NCBI GenBank assembly: GCA_027186245.1
Contig: CP114483.1
Span: 32,459,642-32,523,641, forward strand
Length of the DNA stretch: 64,000 nt
From: Coriaria nepalensis
Taxonomy: Eukaryota; Streptophyta; Magnoliopsida; Cucurbitales; Coriariaceae
Direction: 5' to 3'
The position numbers and the translations under genes were made by a program. Position 1 is the first letter of the stretch; each line of letters begins with the position of its first letter. The notes under the pieces are model-generated. The model was not told where the DNA came from. It worked only from the letters and a program-made list of their open reading frames with translations, and made no database searches. This document shows, in pieces, positions 46,947 to 57,852 of the stretch.

Positions 46947-47870
46947 TAGAGGTGGCAATTCTTGCCGGCATGATCTGGTTTGAGTAGGTATGGATTGTGT
47001 CGTGTCGTGTCGTACCTAGTATAGATTGGTCCGTGTTGTATTTATGCCCGTGTCTATGGCAAAAAATAAGGGTATGATACACACATAGTAACGACCCATA
47101 AACGTGTCGTGCCGGTCAGTGAGCTCATGCCATGCCGGCCAGTGGGCCCGTGCTCGGCCAGTGGGCCCGTTTCTTTAACAATCTCATTTATTTGAATCAG
47201 ACATTCAAAAATCATATCCATTCATTACTCACTTATAGCTACATAGACTAGCAAAATATTAGTTATAATACTCGACGAATCAAAATAAATTAGAAGTTAT
47301 GATACTCGACGGGTCGATGGGGCTTTCGACCCGTCGAGTAAATAAGAAATTATGAGTCGATATGGCTTTCGACCCGCCGAGAATCATAACTTCTAGTTTA
47401 CTCGATAAGTAGATGGAGCCTTCGACCCGTCGAATATCATAACTGCTAGTCTATAAAGTAAGTAATGATTGAGTCTGATTCAAGGAAATGAGATTGTTAA
47501 TGCATTAGAATTTAGTATTATTAAAATAAATAAATTATTTTATTACACATTATAAAATAAATAAATAAATAAATCATCATTTTTAATAGTTATTATTTAG
47601 TAAATTAGAAGTTAGTACTATTAATAACTAAAATTATAAATAAACTGTAAAAAAATATTATTTGCCCAAATAAGATCTTACATTAATTGAAATGTTTCAA
47701 CGTACAAAATAATTTCCGGAAAAAAAAACCTCTTAGTACTAGGATGTCTTTTTAGATCCGTACCTCGCACAAGCCCAAAAAGACCGTGTTGTGCCGGCCC
47801 GCGTAATTGGGTACAGCACGGCTTGGCACCCGTGTTGTACCTTGTACTCGTGTCGTGCTCATCAAAGGTT
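46947..47870. mobile_element. hAT-like non-autonomous element
   Basis: The left end TAGAGGTGGCAATTCTTGCC (46947-46966) is the plant hAT-type terminus. It is followed by repeated GTGTCGTGTCGTGTCG and by GCCGG/GGCCAGTGGGCCCG subterminal motifs (47101-47170). The right side carries the complementary GTGCCGGCCCG and CTCGTGTCGTGC motifs (47790-47865). A matching terminal repeat at the right end was not found, so it may be truncated. The MITE at 47175-47500 sits inside it. Confidence 0.5.
47175..47500. mobile_element. 326-bp MITE nested in the hAT-like element
   Basis: Terminal inverted repeats TTAACAATCTCATTT (47175-47189) and AAATGAGATTGTTAA (47486-47500) match over 15 bp. Similarity continues inward (GAATCAGA...CATTACT...CTA versus its reverse). 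TTAA at both ends could be, in part, a target duplication, as in Harbinger-type MITEs. The interior has three inverted copies of a GGGTCGA..GGCTTTCGACCC motif. No coding region. Confidence 0.7.
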
Positions 47871-48260
47871 TTCAGTGTAGTAGATCTAGGGAGAGAAGTT
47901 CTGGAGAAACAATTTGTATCATGTTTGTCTGTACAACCAAAATTTGCTAAGGAGTCCGTCACTTGATTTGCTTCTATGTACACTTAGAATAAGGGGAGTC
48001 TGGATTTTTCAAAAAACTATTTGAACTAAGCAAAGAGAGTCGAGTTCAATATGGACCTGTTTGTAAGAATTTGTCTAACAAATTTCAAGAATCCTAAGAA
48101 GACTGTGTTTAAACTTGCATGCTGGCCATGTTGCCTCAAGAGATGAAGTGAACCTGAATGAAATCTCCTTGATGATTTTTAAAAATGATACCCCCCACAT
48201 GAGGAGCCTGGATTTCCTTTACTAGCACCATCCATGTTGGCTTTGATGCAAAGACAATGA
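47870..48260 (-). pseudogene. LINE RNase H domain relic
   Basis: Minus-strand text includes the RNase H start KANMDGASKGNPGSSCGG (48180-48240) and the C-terminal EANQVTDSLANFG (about 47920-47960) in the correct order and spacing for the RNase H domain of plant LINE-type ORF2. Frame breaks separate them. No RT portion lies upstream, where an LTR remnant begins instead. Confidence 0.7.
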
Positions 48261-48289
48261 GGAAAAGACCACTTTATTCTAGCAAATTA

Positions 48290-48390
48290 AAGAGGACTTG
48301 GGGGTTAGAAGCTTCAAGATTTGGAGAGCTATCTTCTCATCTCCATGCTTACTTTAATTAATCTCACATGGTATCAAAACTTTGATCCTA
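48290..48390 (+). mobile_element. LTR 3' end with tRNA-Met primer-binding site
   Basis: TGGTATCAAAACTTTGATCC at 48369-48388 closely matches the plant initiator tRNA-Met binding site (TGGTATCAGAGC) and directly follows a CA end (TCTCACA). It marks the junction of a copia 5' LTR with its internal region, but only a short LTR remnant lies to the left and about 100 bp of internal sequence to the right. Confidence 0.6.
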
Positions 48391-48499
48391 TACAACCTTT
48401 GAAGTTTTTCTGATAGAAAAAGTTTCATCATTGATCCAACTCCTCATTGAGTTGCTTGAGAGTTATAAGGAAGTGTGATGCCTCCTGTCTACGATATTT

Positions 48500-49130
48500 T
48501 CCCATAAGGCTAGATTACCAGATAATTACCCACGTGCCTTTAACTCATAATAATAAAGGTTTCCTTTTATCCACGGGTTAATCACCAATGGAATGGCTTG
48601 CCATGGAGTGGGCTGATTGCCTCTTTAATTTTTATCAACTCATTACTTAATTTGGCCATGAAATCCTATTAAGAATTTAACCCATAAACTCCTTAATAGT
48701 TAAATATTAATTAAGAACTTTCAGAACTTTTTTATAATTAAATAAATAACTATATTATAAATTTTTTATTTTTAATTAAACCAATGTCATCTAAGTTGTG
48801 GAAGTAATCCACACGACATTCATTTACTAGATTAATAAATTACCTTTTCATTTTATAGTATAACTATAAGCTAAATTACGGTTTTATCTTTAAAATGTAA
48901 TCTGGTCTATTTGTCCTTTTTTTTTTGTGAAAGTTAAATTCAGCTATTAAGAATCTTATGTATTTGAACGATTAGGTTATACATCATGTTGTGTATGTGA
49001 ACGATTAGGTTATACATCACGTTGGAAAGAGCATTTTATATATCACGAAAGTCTGTAATTAGTAATTAGATATTAAAGAGTTAATAGACTATTTGTTAAT
49101 TGAATTTCATAGACAAGATTAATCAAAGTA
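48500..49130 (-). mobile_element. Copia-type LTR fragment (third family copy)
   Basis: Matches 10970-12440 and 28601-29650 in ordered blocks (AATGGCTTGCCATGGAGTGG, AATATTAATTAAGAACTTTC, AAATTACGGTTTTATC). A 25-bp phrase (GAACGATTAGGTTATACATC) is locally duplicated near 48970-49020. Confidence 0.55.
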
Positions 49131-49199
49131 TTAATTAAATACATGAGCTGAAAGCTCATGACAAGACTGGGTATACATTAGGTGAGTTTGATTTATTAT

Positions 49200-49725
49200 T
49201 TTCTTAATTGATTTAAAGAAACCTACTACTATTAGGAAATCTAAGACCTAACGAACTATTATAAATATCCCATTATGGTGGCCAGAAATCATAAGATTTT
49301 CACTTGCCTCATGATCGAAATCCCTAGTGTGAGAAAGTGAAACTTTCCTTTCTTTTCTATAAGCTCTTTGAATCACGTGATAAATCTTAAAATAGAAAAT
49401 CAACTGAGTGAATTGAATTACATGGATTACGATTGGGGTTGAATACTTTGGCATCTCAATCTTCGAATTTAATTCAGCTATGATGAAGGAACAAAGAGAT
49501 TCTTTCGATTTTATATTAAGATCAATAAGTTTTCTTAGATCTTAATCCTTTTAGTTTCCTTAAACTTCTATATGATTTTCTTAAATATATATTTGATATA
49601 TGTTTATATGATCGATCTTGATATTTGTCTATAAGTTTAATCCATGTTTATGATTAGATTAAAAAAAAATTAAATTTAAATTTTAGCTTACAGATTACTC
49701 ATAAACTAATAGTGGTATCATAACG
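49200..49725 (+). mobile_element. Copia-type 5' LTR remnant with primer-binding site
   Basis: A TATAAATATCCC box (49259-49270) is followed by leader-like sequence. At 49713 a TGGTATCATAACG motif occurs after ACTAATAG, which fits a degenerate initiator-Met primer-binding site. It is probably the right part of a plus-strand LTR. No internal coding region survives beyond it. Confidence 0.45.
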
Positions 49726-52700
49726 TAAATCATATCGGTAAGCATAGAAATCATTGTGTAATTTAATGTTTGATATACCATTACTCTTGTATGTTCTTAA
49801 GTTATTTTTAAATGTTTTTTGTTCTCAAAAACCAAACTAATGAAATTTGAAACTAGAAAACAAACCAATGTTCACAAAGGGGTGTCATTCACAAAGGCTA
49901 ACCATTTTTGAGTTGTTGTACAGTTTGACTCACTGTACGGCGACAAGGTATTTGATATATTTAAAAATTTAATAATTAGATCATTTTAAAATTATTAAAA
50001 TAGCTAAATAAAATAATTTTTTAGAAAACTCAATAAATAGATCGCCGATCAAATTCCTAATGGAAGCACCCCTTTTGCGAAACGGAGCATACTTCCTATT
50101 GTTCTACAAAATAGAAAAATAAAAATAAAAATTATTAGGACATAATTCAATACGGATATGACATAATTCAATAAGAAAGTGAGCGATTCGCATAAAGATG
50201 AGGCAAGTAACATACCACAACTAGTATTATTCATGGTCTTCCGTTATGTCCACGTTGCCAATATGTTTGTCCATGCATTTGCTTTATGCGCTACAGCTTG
50301 GACTTTATCTGCTTTTGACTGAATTGGTGGGAGGATAGCATGTTGTTGAACGTAGCACGAATCATTATCCAAACTTGGTTCGGGAATACACTATCTGGAC
50401 TATTTCTTTTTGACTAAAATAAAATGGATTAAAAGTGTAAAATTAAAAAAGTATTTAATAAATGTAATTAAATATATCTCATATTAGAAATGGAAAATTT
50501 TTTTAAAGCATTTATAAGTAATTATAAATAATAAGTATTTGTAATAATAAATAAAGATTGAGTTTTGACCAGGACTCACACAGGCGCGTGTGCGCATGGC
50601 GTGGGCGTGAGGCGCTTTTGGTGCTTGTTAGGCGTACTTGGCAGTTTACACGGTTGCAACGTGGCAGCTGGTAGTTGACCGACTTAATTTTACCGTACTA
50701 TTTAAATGGTTGACAGTTAAAACGGTTAGTTACTGTTACAGTTTGAATTCCGGGAATTCAAATATATGACCATTAAAATAGTTTAATTGTTTTAACGAAG
50801 AAGTGTGACTGTTCGTGAAACAGTGTACTGTTTTACGAACATGTGCCAAAAATTTACCTATAAATACGAAAAACCTGTAGAGAAAAAATATCATTCTTCT
50901 ATCCATTTTTTTACTGTCAGAAACTGAGCATATTCCATAATAAAATTTCACTGTTGCTTGTGATATTTTGTAAAGACTTGTCATATCTTGAAAACTATTT
51001 TCATAATAACCTAAAATAATCTAAGAGAGTAAAAATATCATTTTTAAAAAAATATATCGATTACATTTTTCAAATCTCGATCTCAAAATTTTATCCAACA
51101 CTATCATGGTCCTATGTGCAATCTCAGCTAACATAATGTCAAGCACAAAACTCGTCATCAGTACCGTCAATAGTCTCCTTCAGCGGCATGAACAGAAGAT
51201 AATACTATAATGTACTGTAATATTATCATAGAACTCACAAGTACTGTGAGACCAAGTGCAGTACATTCGGTTAAACTATAACAACTGCTTATGTCGATGA
51301 GGTGTTCCGTCTCTACTTATTTCTACAATGTAATACTATTAAATGTAATATTATTATAAATCATTTTTTACATGAAAATAGAAGACCAAATGGAGTACAT
51401 GAAATCATTTTTAGATGTAATATTATTATATCATTAAACGTGAGACCAAGTCCAGTATATGAAAATGTAATATTATTAATTTATTTTTTTATACTAGTTA
51501 TTACTATATTGGGTTCTGTCTTGCGTATGTCTTCTACAATGTAGTTGCGTGCTATATGAATCTTCAAAAGGAAATGTCATTTCTTTTTGGAATCTAATTT
51601 CATATCCATATAAAAAGTCTCAGAATAAACACATTCACAACTGTTGAAGGGATGAACACTACCATCATATGAACACCGTGCCTTCAAATCCATAGAAAAA
51701 ACCTGGATAAATTTACCTGGATGGATGAACACGGTGAAGATGCAGGTAGTGTTGCAGGTAAACTAAAGGGATCTTCACGATGAACTGAAGGTTAGTCCAT
51801 CGACAGTAGCCTTAGAGGGAAAGTACAATCACTTAATTTCTGAAAGAGAACTACTAAGAAAACTTACTGATACTGAATAAACCACAAAGACGATAGGTCG
51901 GCAACAACCAGGAGAGGGTAGAAGCTACCTAGCGTGATCTGCTTCGAGCGAGAACGAACATCACAGCAAAAGATGTCAGATGTCTGAAGCTTCGATCAAA
52001 AAAATGGAGAGATGGAGAGATGTCCGAATCCTGGGGGTTAAAGTGTGGATCTGGAGTACGAAGGTGAGAGCTGTGAAATGAGAGATTGGGACGTCTGCAT
52101 AACGTGAGATCGACGCCAATTAATGAGAAAATGATAGTAGAAGGAGAGGACAAAGGGACAGAATCGAGTTCAATTCGATGAACAAAATAATGGATGAAAC
52201 TAGCAAATAAGCTTCTCACATGCTCGGATACATTGTCTTCGATACAACAATACAATTATTACCAATCTTTAACATTTCCTATAACTGTAGCCTTAACTTC
52301 CGCATCTTTTTAAGTTCATAAACTATCCTCCTATACCCAGTTTATTACACCGATAAGTGGCGAACCCTACTTCAGCTCTCGAGATGTGGTATGAACTTCA
52401 TTGTGTCTTCATCCAACAGATTCTTCTTTCCTAAATCAATGTCCATTCACCGGCCTTTTCACTGGAAAAACAATACAAGAGAGGTATTGAGGATCACAGA
52501 TTTCAATAAATCATAAACTACAGGTACATCAGAAACCAAGTTGATGATGTTGATCAAGTTACAACAGAATATTAAATGCTTGAATAATTCTAACACAAAA
52601 AACAAATCAATTCTTGTACAACTCAAAAGATGAGAGCATGAAACTATGTTTATATAAAATGGTTTTTATATTTGAAAAAAAAAAAATAAGGCAATTTCTG

Positions 52701-52835
52701 AGGAAGTTGTTTTGGAATGAGCAGACCCATTACCTTCCAAAATCCGTGCCATGAAATTTCAGTGTAAGGGTGGTTAAAACTACTTCCCACATCCTGAAGC
52801 TTTCTGAATTGACTTCTTTTTGTGCCTTCTAGCAG
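49726..52835. other. Intergenic region with LTR-like and repeat traces
   Basis: No gene. A GC-rich patch at 50575-50640 and a CTATAAATACG box at 50860 suggest another LTR remnant. Between 51210 and 51480 a phrase GTAATATTATTATA with GAGACCAAGTNCAGTA recurs three to four times. The part next to 52740 is the 3' UTR of the GT31 gene. Confidence 0.4.
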
Positions 52836-55316
52836 CTACACCTTCATTGAAATCAGTTCATCTATAGCACATTGTCTGATTTTGATTTTAAACGGCATCA
52901 ATTTATTTTGAAAAGGAATAATGTCACAACATTGGCGCCTTGGAGCCTTAATCTGAAGGAGGGAAAAAAAGATTAAAAAAAAACTAATTTTAAGAAATCA
53001 AAAACATTGATATTATACAGGAAAAATTTAGAGTGATACCTGTTCAATATCAAGATCCAGCTTCTGTGAAAAAACTCTAATCTGTTCCACATTCTTCATT
53101 GCATCAGGTCCCGGGCAATCTTGGACAATTTGCCGGGTATAGTCACTCCAAACATCATTCTTGTCAGACAGAACATTTTCAAGAAAAAACAGAGAGGGTC
53201 TTTTACATGGATCTCTAGGATAATCTCTAGTATTAAACATATAACGACTTGCTTCAATGTTACCACTCCTCATCCATGGAGTGAAAGTTCTCTGCAAAGA
53301 GAGAAGGTCAGAGAGAAACTTATTGCCTTCAATCACTTGAACGACAAAACCCCATGAGACTGAAACGGTCAGTGAGCTTGAGCGATCATAGCAGACAGTC
53401 TGTTGAAATGTACGGTCAGGATCGATGTGTACTGCTTTGAAGAGGTGTTGCAAGCCTTTGAGTTTGTCCAATTTGGGGAATATTGGGTCCGTTGCATCCA
53501 AATGATGAAGGGATACGATTGGTGATAATGGATGAGCTGAAAGCATACCGAGTATATTTCCGCGCAAATCCACCTGACCAAAATAATTACATTTAGTATT
53601 CACTTCCAAGCAGGAATTTAATCATATAATTCAGAAAACTCGAAATTCACCAGCATGCAGTCAGAGATCTAAATGAAACCATCTTTTGTGTTCATGGATG
53701 AGCAGGCTTAAAGTAGATTAAGGCTGAGTTCTGGTAAGTGTTTTTAAAACCCCGTTCGAAATTTAATTAAAATTTCCAAGCTTTTATATTGACACATTAC
53801 ATCAACTCAAATCTAATCTAATACAAAGTATCCAGTTTCAGAAATTCAATTCTAAAACCACTAAGGAATGCTGAACCTAAGACAATCAGGCTGTCCTGAG
53901 ATATTTTCAGGTTGTCCTGGGAATCTAGAGAGAACTACCATACATCTTTGAACATTAGCGTGTTCCACAAGACACATTATGATTAAAAGATATTCAACTT
54001 CTAAATTACAAGCTAGAGAGTAGAAATCTCTCAACTTCAATGATGACACAAGTAAGATACACGTTATTATGTTGTATATGTAACAGAAACCATAAATATT
54101 TTGGGTAAACAATAGCATCCCAGGCTTCGCAACAATCATATTAAGCAAAGAAAGTAAGAAATCTAATAAGGGTAATACTAATAATCGTATGCCATATTCT
54201 AAACTCATTTTCATTGAAAATGATGACTTTTGCATATAAAATATTAAAATGTACTTGAGAAAAGATAGCCAACTTGAATTAGTGCACAAGCATGCTCTTG
54301 AGTGCACAGGAGTGAAGAGAGTTAGTAGAATAGGGGCTTTAGGCTTAACTATGCATGGTTGTTACTTTCTACTTAGTAATTCTGCCTATAAATAAGAAAA
54401 AGGTATAAACTTGTTCTTAGAATTTGTACAGAAACTTCCATATGCTTCAGTATTTTCTTGTACAATTATTTTATTGTACTCCACACATAATTTATGAGAA
54501 CATTCTTAAATGTGGAACGAAATGACGCACAAAAGAAAAATAAAAAAAATTTTGAGCAAGAAAAAATTTCTACAAACAATTTACCTGATGAAACCCAGGT
54601 TCGTGGGTTAATCCGACTCCGAGTTCAGCCAAGCACGCAAAGATTCGGGCATCGCTTCCGAACAGGTGAGGATACCTCATCAAGCAGGAGTCCAAAACCC
54701 TAGCTAAAACCTTAGCGAGCGAATGGCTAATGGCGAACCCTCCACCACCAAATGCCATCTCGAACGAGTTCTTCACGTTCTGCAAGTACCCCTCCGAATT
54801 ACCCCCGATGTAAAACCACTGACCATGATCGTATTTACCCAGCGTCTTCGCCAAATTATCGACGAAGAACACCGTATCGTCGTCGCCAAACACGAACCAC
54901 CTCGCGTCCTGTTCATTGCGATCAATGATCTCCTTTACCACGCGTGCTACTCGGATTGCGGACCGGAGACCTCCCGGAAATGTGTACGGAAATCTCGATG
55001 TGTCACCGGAGACGATGACCGGCGGCAGAGAAGGATCAATTGAAGGAGAACCGGTCGGTATGCGGTCCAGGAAAACGAAGGCGCGGGTAGTGTTAGAGTT
55101 ATACCAGAGGCGGACAAAGGGTGAGCGGCGGCTCCAGGAGCGGGAAGAGGAGGCGATGGAGAAGATGATGTGGCGGCGCGTAGTGGGAGAGACAGTTGCC
55201 AGAGAGAGGTGAGGTATGAGCTCCTGAGGAGGCGCTTGGGACAAGAGAAGGTAGACGATGAAGATGAGTGAGAGCGCTAAGAATAGGGTTTTCAGGCGTG
55301 ACGGCGTTATTGGCAT
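52836..55316 (-). CDS. DUF604/GT31 glycosyltransferase (Fringe-like), 3 exons
   Basis: Exons on the minus strand: 54585-55316, 53040-53573 and 52836-52952. All junctions are phase 0 with GT/AG borders, giving 460 residues. After a short basic N-terminus, a hydrophobic segment LKTLFLALSLIFIVYLLL (residues 8-25) forms a type II signal anchor, so it should face the Golgi lumen. The catalytic domain includes WFVFGDDDTVFFVDN with the metal-binding DDD at residues 145-147, GGGGFAISHSLAKVL and GFHQVDLRGN. Exon 2 has the DUF604 features CYDRSSSLTVSVSWGFVVQV and CKRPSLFFLE, and exon 3 ends with RRQCCDI. The start at 55316 is chosen because the longer frame to 55424 crosses a TATAAAA box. The acceptor sugar is unknown. 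Confidence 0.92.
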
Positions 55317-55390
55317 TGTCCTCCTCGCGGTGGCGGAATTTTCGAGATAGTCGGAAACGGAAGGAGGAGTTTTCGTTGTCGAAGGTTTTG

Positions 55391-55400
55391 CTTTTATAAA
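55391..55400 (-). promoter_or_regulatory. TATA box of the GT31 gene
   Basis: TTTATAAAAG on the minus strand lies about 80 bp above the chosen ATG (55316). This would place transcription start near 55365 and leave a leader of about 50 nt. Confidence 0.55.
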
Positions 55401-55424
55401 CATCGGTGGAACTGACCATCTCAC

Positions 55425-56810
55425 TTGTGTAACTGACCTTTTTTTGCTTCCCGTTCAGTTTGTAACGTTTTTGCACGTCATCTGGAACCTACAGTTACAA
55501 ATAACTCAAAAAAAAGGAGGGGTCCCTTTGGTGTTAGGTTTAAAATGTGAAAAAGTTTAAAATGATGTTTAAAATCTAGTTTAAGAATTGTTTTTCTTAA
55601 TTAAAGAATCTTTTTTTCCTAAGTGATAGTAGTCTTCTCCCATAAAAAAAAAAAAAAAAGAAATATGAGACGAAATTATCCTTTCTAAAAGTTACTTTAA
55701 ATAGCATACGTCTTCCCTATGATATTATTTTTCTTTATTTTTTATCTTAAACTTTTAGTAGATCCGTTTGCAAGGTTTGTAATTGAAAGTAAAAAATTTG
55801 AAGATAGATAAACCTTTAAGTTTAAGATAAGGTTCATCAAAACGTTTTACCACTTTTTAAAATTTTTTTGATGAGTAATCCTCACACTTTGGGTTCCTTC
55901 TGTTTATATTTTGTTTCTATTATATATTTTGATTTGTCCTGCAAGTGAAAAGAGTGGAAAAGTGGAAATCTGAAAAATCTAAAGAACATACACAATGCAA
56001 TTTTTTCTAATTTCTCAATGTGTATGTAATTGAGATGACATTGGAAAATTGAAAAAAATAAGAATAGATTCAAGAAATTGGGAAAGGGAAACAAAATCAA
56101 ATCTTTTCCCTAATTTTCCAATATCTTAAGTGAAGGTATACATAGGGAAATTGAAAGAAAAAAAAAATAATAGAATCAACTTATTTTCTCATTTCCCGAT
56201 GTCTTAAGTTAAGATAGATACTGTGAAATTTTGTAAAAAAAAAAATTATTGTAGTTTCTGTTTTCTAATTTCTCAATATCTCACAAAACTTAAGACATTG
56301 GGAAATAAGAAAAATTGGACAATATCTTTCAAGAGTGATTTCTAAACCTATTACTCTATAGTCTTGAGAGTATATTGATTTCATTTATCTTTCTCTTTCT
56401 ATAGAGATGAAATTTTTTTTCATAGTTATATATTTCGATGGTGAGTAGAAGGAGATAGACAATTCATTTTATTGGCATGCAAATAATACTGAAGGACCAA
56501 CTTGCGCTTTGATTGAATCTAACGTCATGTATATTGGAAGTTGAGACATCGAGAAATTAGAACTAAGACTCCTACATAACAAATAAAAAATCCAACTCAA
56601 TTTAATAACAATACCCTACACTAATGATATTTCTTTCTATTATAATGAATGTTAGTTATTTTAAGTGAATGATATTTATTCATCAGAGTTTTGGTTATGG
56701 TTGTGGTTGTACTAAATAGTTTTTGTTGGTCGTTGCAATTTTATTGAATGAGTGGTTACACTTAATGGTTTTGGTTGATTGGTATTTGTTCATTAGGGTT
56801 TTGTTGGTTG
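55425..56810. other. AT-rich spacer
   Basis: No gene seen. The reverse strand shows short repeated phrases such as TTTTCCAATTTCC / TTAAGACATTGGGAAAT between 55980 and 56310, consistent with a small decayed inverted repeat. Confidence 0.35.
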
Positions 56811-57620
56811 TGGTTTGCTAGTACGGTATGCTAGCATTATGAATGCAAGTGATCTAGATCCGGATCAAGTAATGTAGATATACATCTTAGTGTAAGTGCT
56901 TTATATAATTGAATTAATATAAGACAACACCCGATATGAATTAATTTTTTATTAAAATATCGTTTGCCATAATGAATTCTATTCATATCAATAAATAATT
57001 ATATGCAAATCAATCTAAATCCTCAATAGTCATGAACTCCTGTTTATGTCAAATTGAACTTTTGGTTCGCTCATCACGGTTTGTTTGTAAATCAGGCTAA
57101 ATACTTTTGTTTTGAAGATTCATTAGGATAAGTAGTTAGGAACGTGATTTACAGATATGAAATCCAAACCTTCATCATTAGGATTGTATATTGATTTCTT
57201 TTAGAGTTAATTCTAAAACTGAATGGTTTTGAGCTCAAATTTATAAATAAGTTATAAATTGACTATTCACTAGTAGATTAATGGTACTTAATGATAAATA
57301 CATAATTAGAGAGGTAAAATAGTAATTTTGACAAACTCTAATTATGAATCAGACCGTGACGAGTGAATCAAAAGATCAAATTGACATAAATAAGGGTTCA
57401 TGACTACTCAGGATTCAGATTGATCTGCATATGATTATCGATTTATATGAATTTAATTTTTTATAGTAAACGGTATTTTAATAAAGAATTAATTCATATC
57501 GAGTTATGGAATATAATCCAATTATATAAAGTACTTCCACTAAGATGTCTATCTACATTAGTGATCCGGATCTAAATTACATGCATTCATAATGTTAGTG
57601 GACCATACTAGTAACCACTA
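56811..57620. repeat. Long inverted repeat, arms about 270 bp
   Basis: The left arm (56811-57085) and the reverse complement of the right arm (57345-57620) match over their whole length with scattered substitutions. Matching blocks are GTGGTT.GCTAGTA, ATTATGAATGCA, AGATCCGGATCA, CATCTTAGTG, CTTTATATAATTG, CGATATGAATTAATT, ATCAATCT.AATCCT and AGTCATGAAC. About 260 bp of spacer lies between the arms. To the right of the outer end the plus strand reads ATGCCCAACA at 57845, i.e. TGTTGGGCAT on minus, a typical LTR start, so the arms may be two LTR pieces in opposite orientation. Confidence 0.8.
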
Positions 57621-57852
57621 AATTAAATATTTCATACTTTAATATATTGCGGGCAATTTAATTTATTATTTATAATTTTAATCATCTCATACTAATACAA
57701 GATTATAGTCACATTAATGAATATGAAATTTTCTAATATTTATTCATATTATTCAAAAATAATATATTCACAATAATTATATAAGAAAATATCACTTTTA
57801 TTAATTTTATTAAAACAATTCTTATTACATACTTTCAGAATACCATGCCCAA

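Noticed and set aside
51929..52255. Minus-strand ORF of 108 codons
   Set aside because: Low-complexity serine/histidine-rich text with no known domain or gene context.
53861..54307. Minus-strand ORF of 148 codons
   Set aside because: It lies inside intron 1 of the GT31 gene and has no similarity to known proteins.
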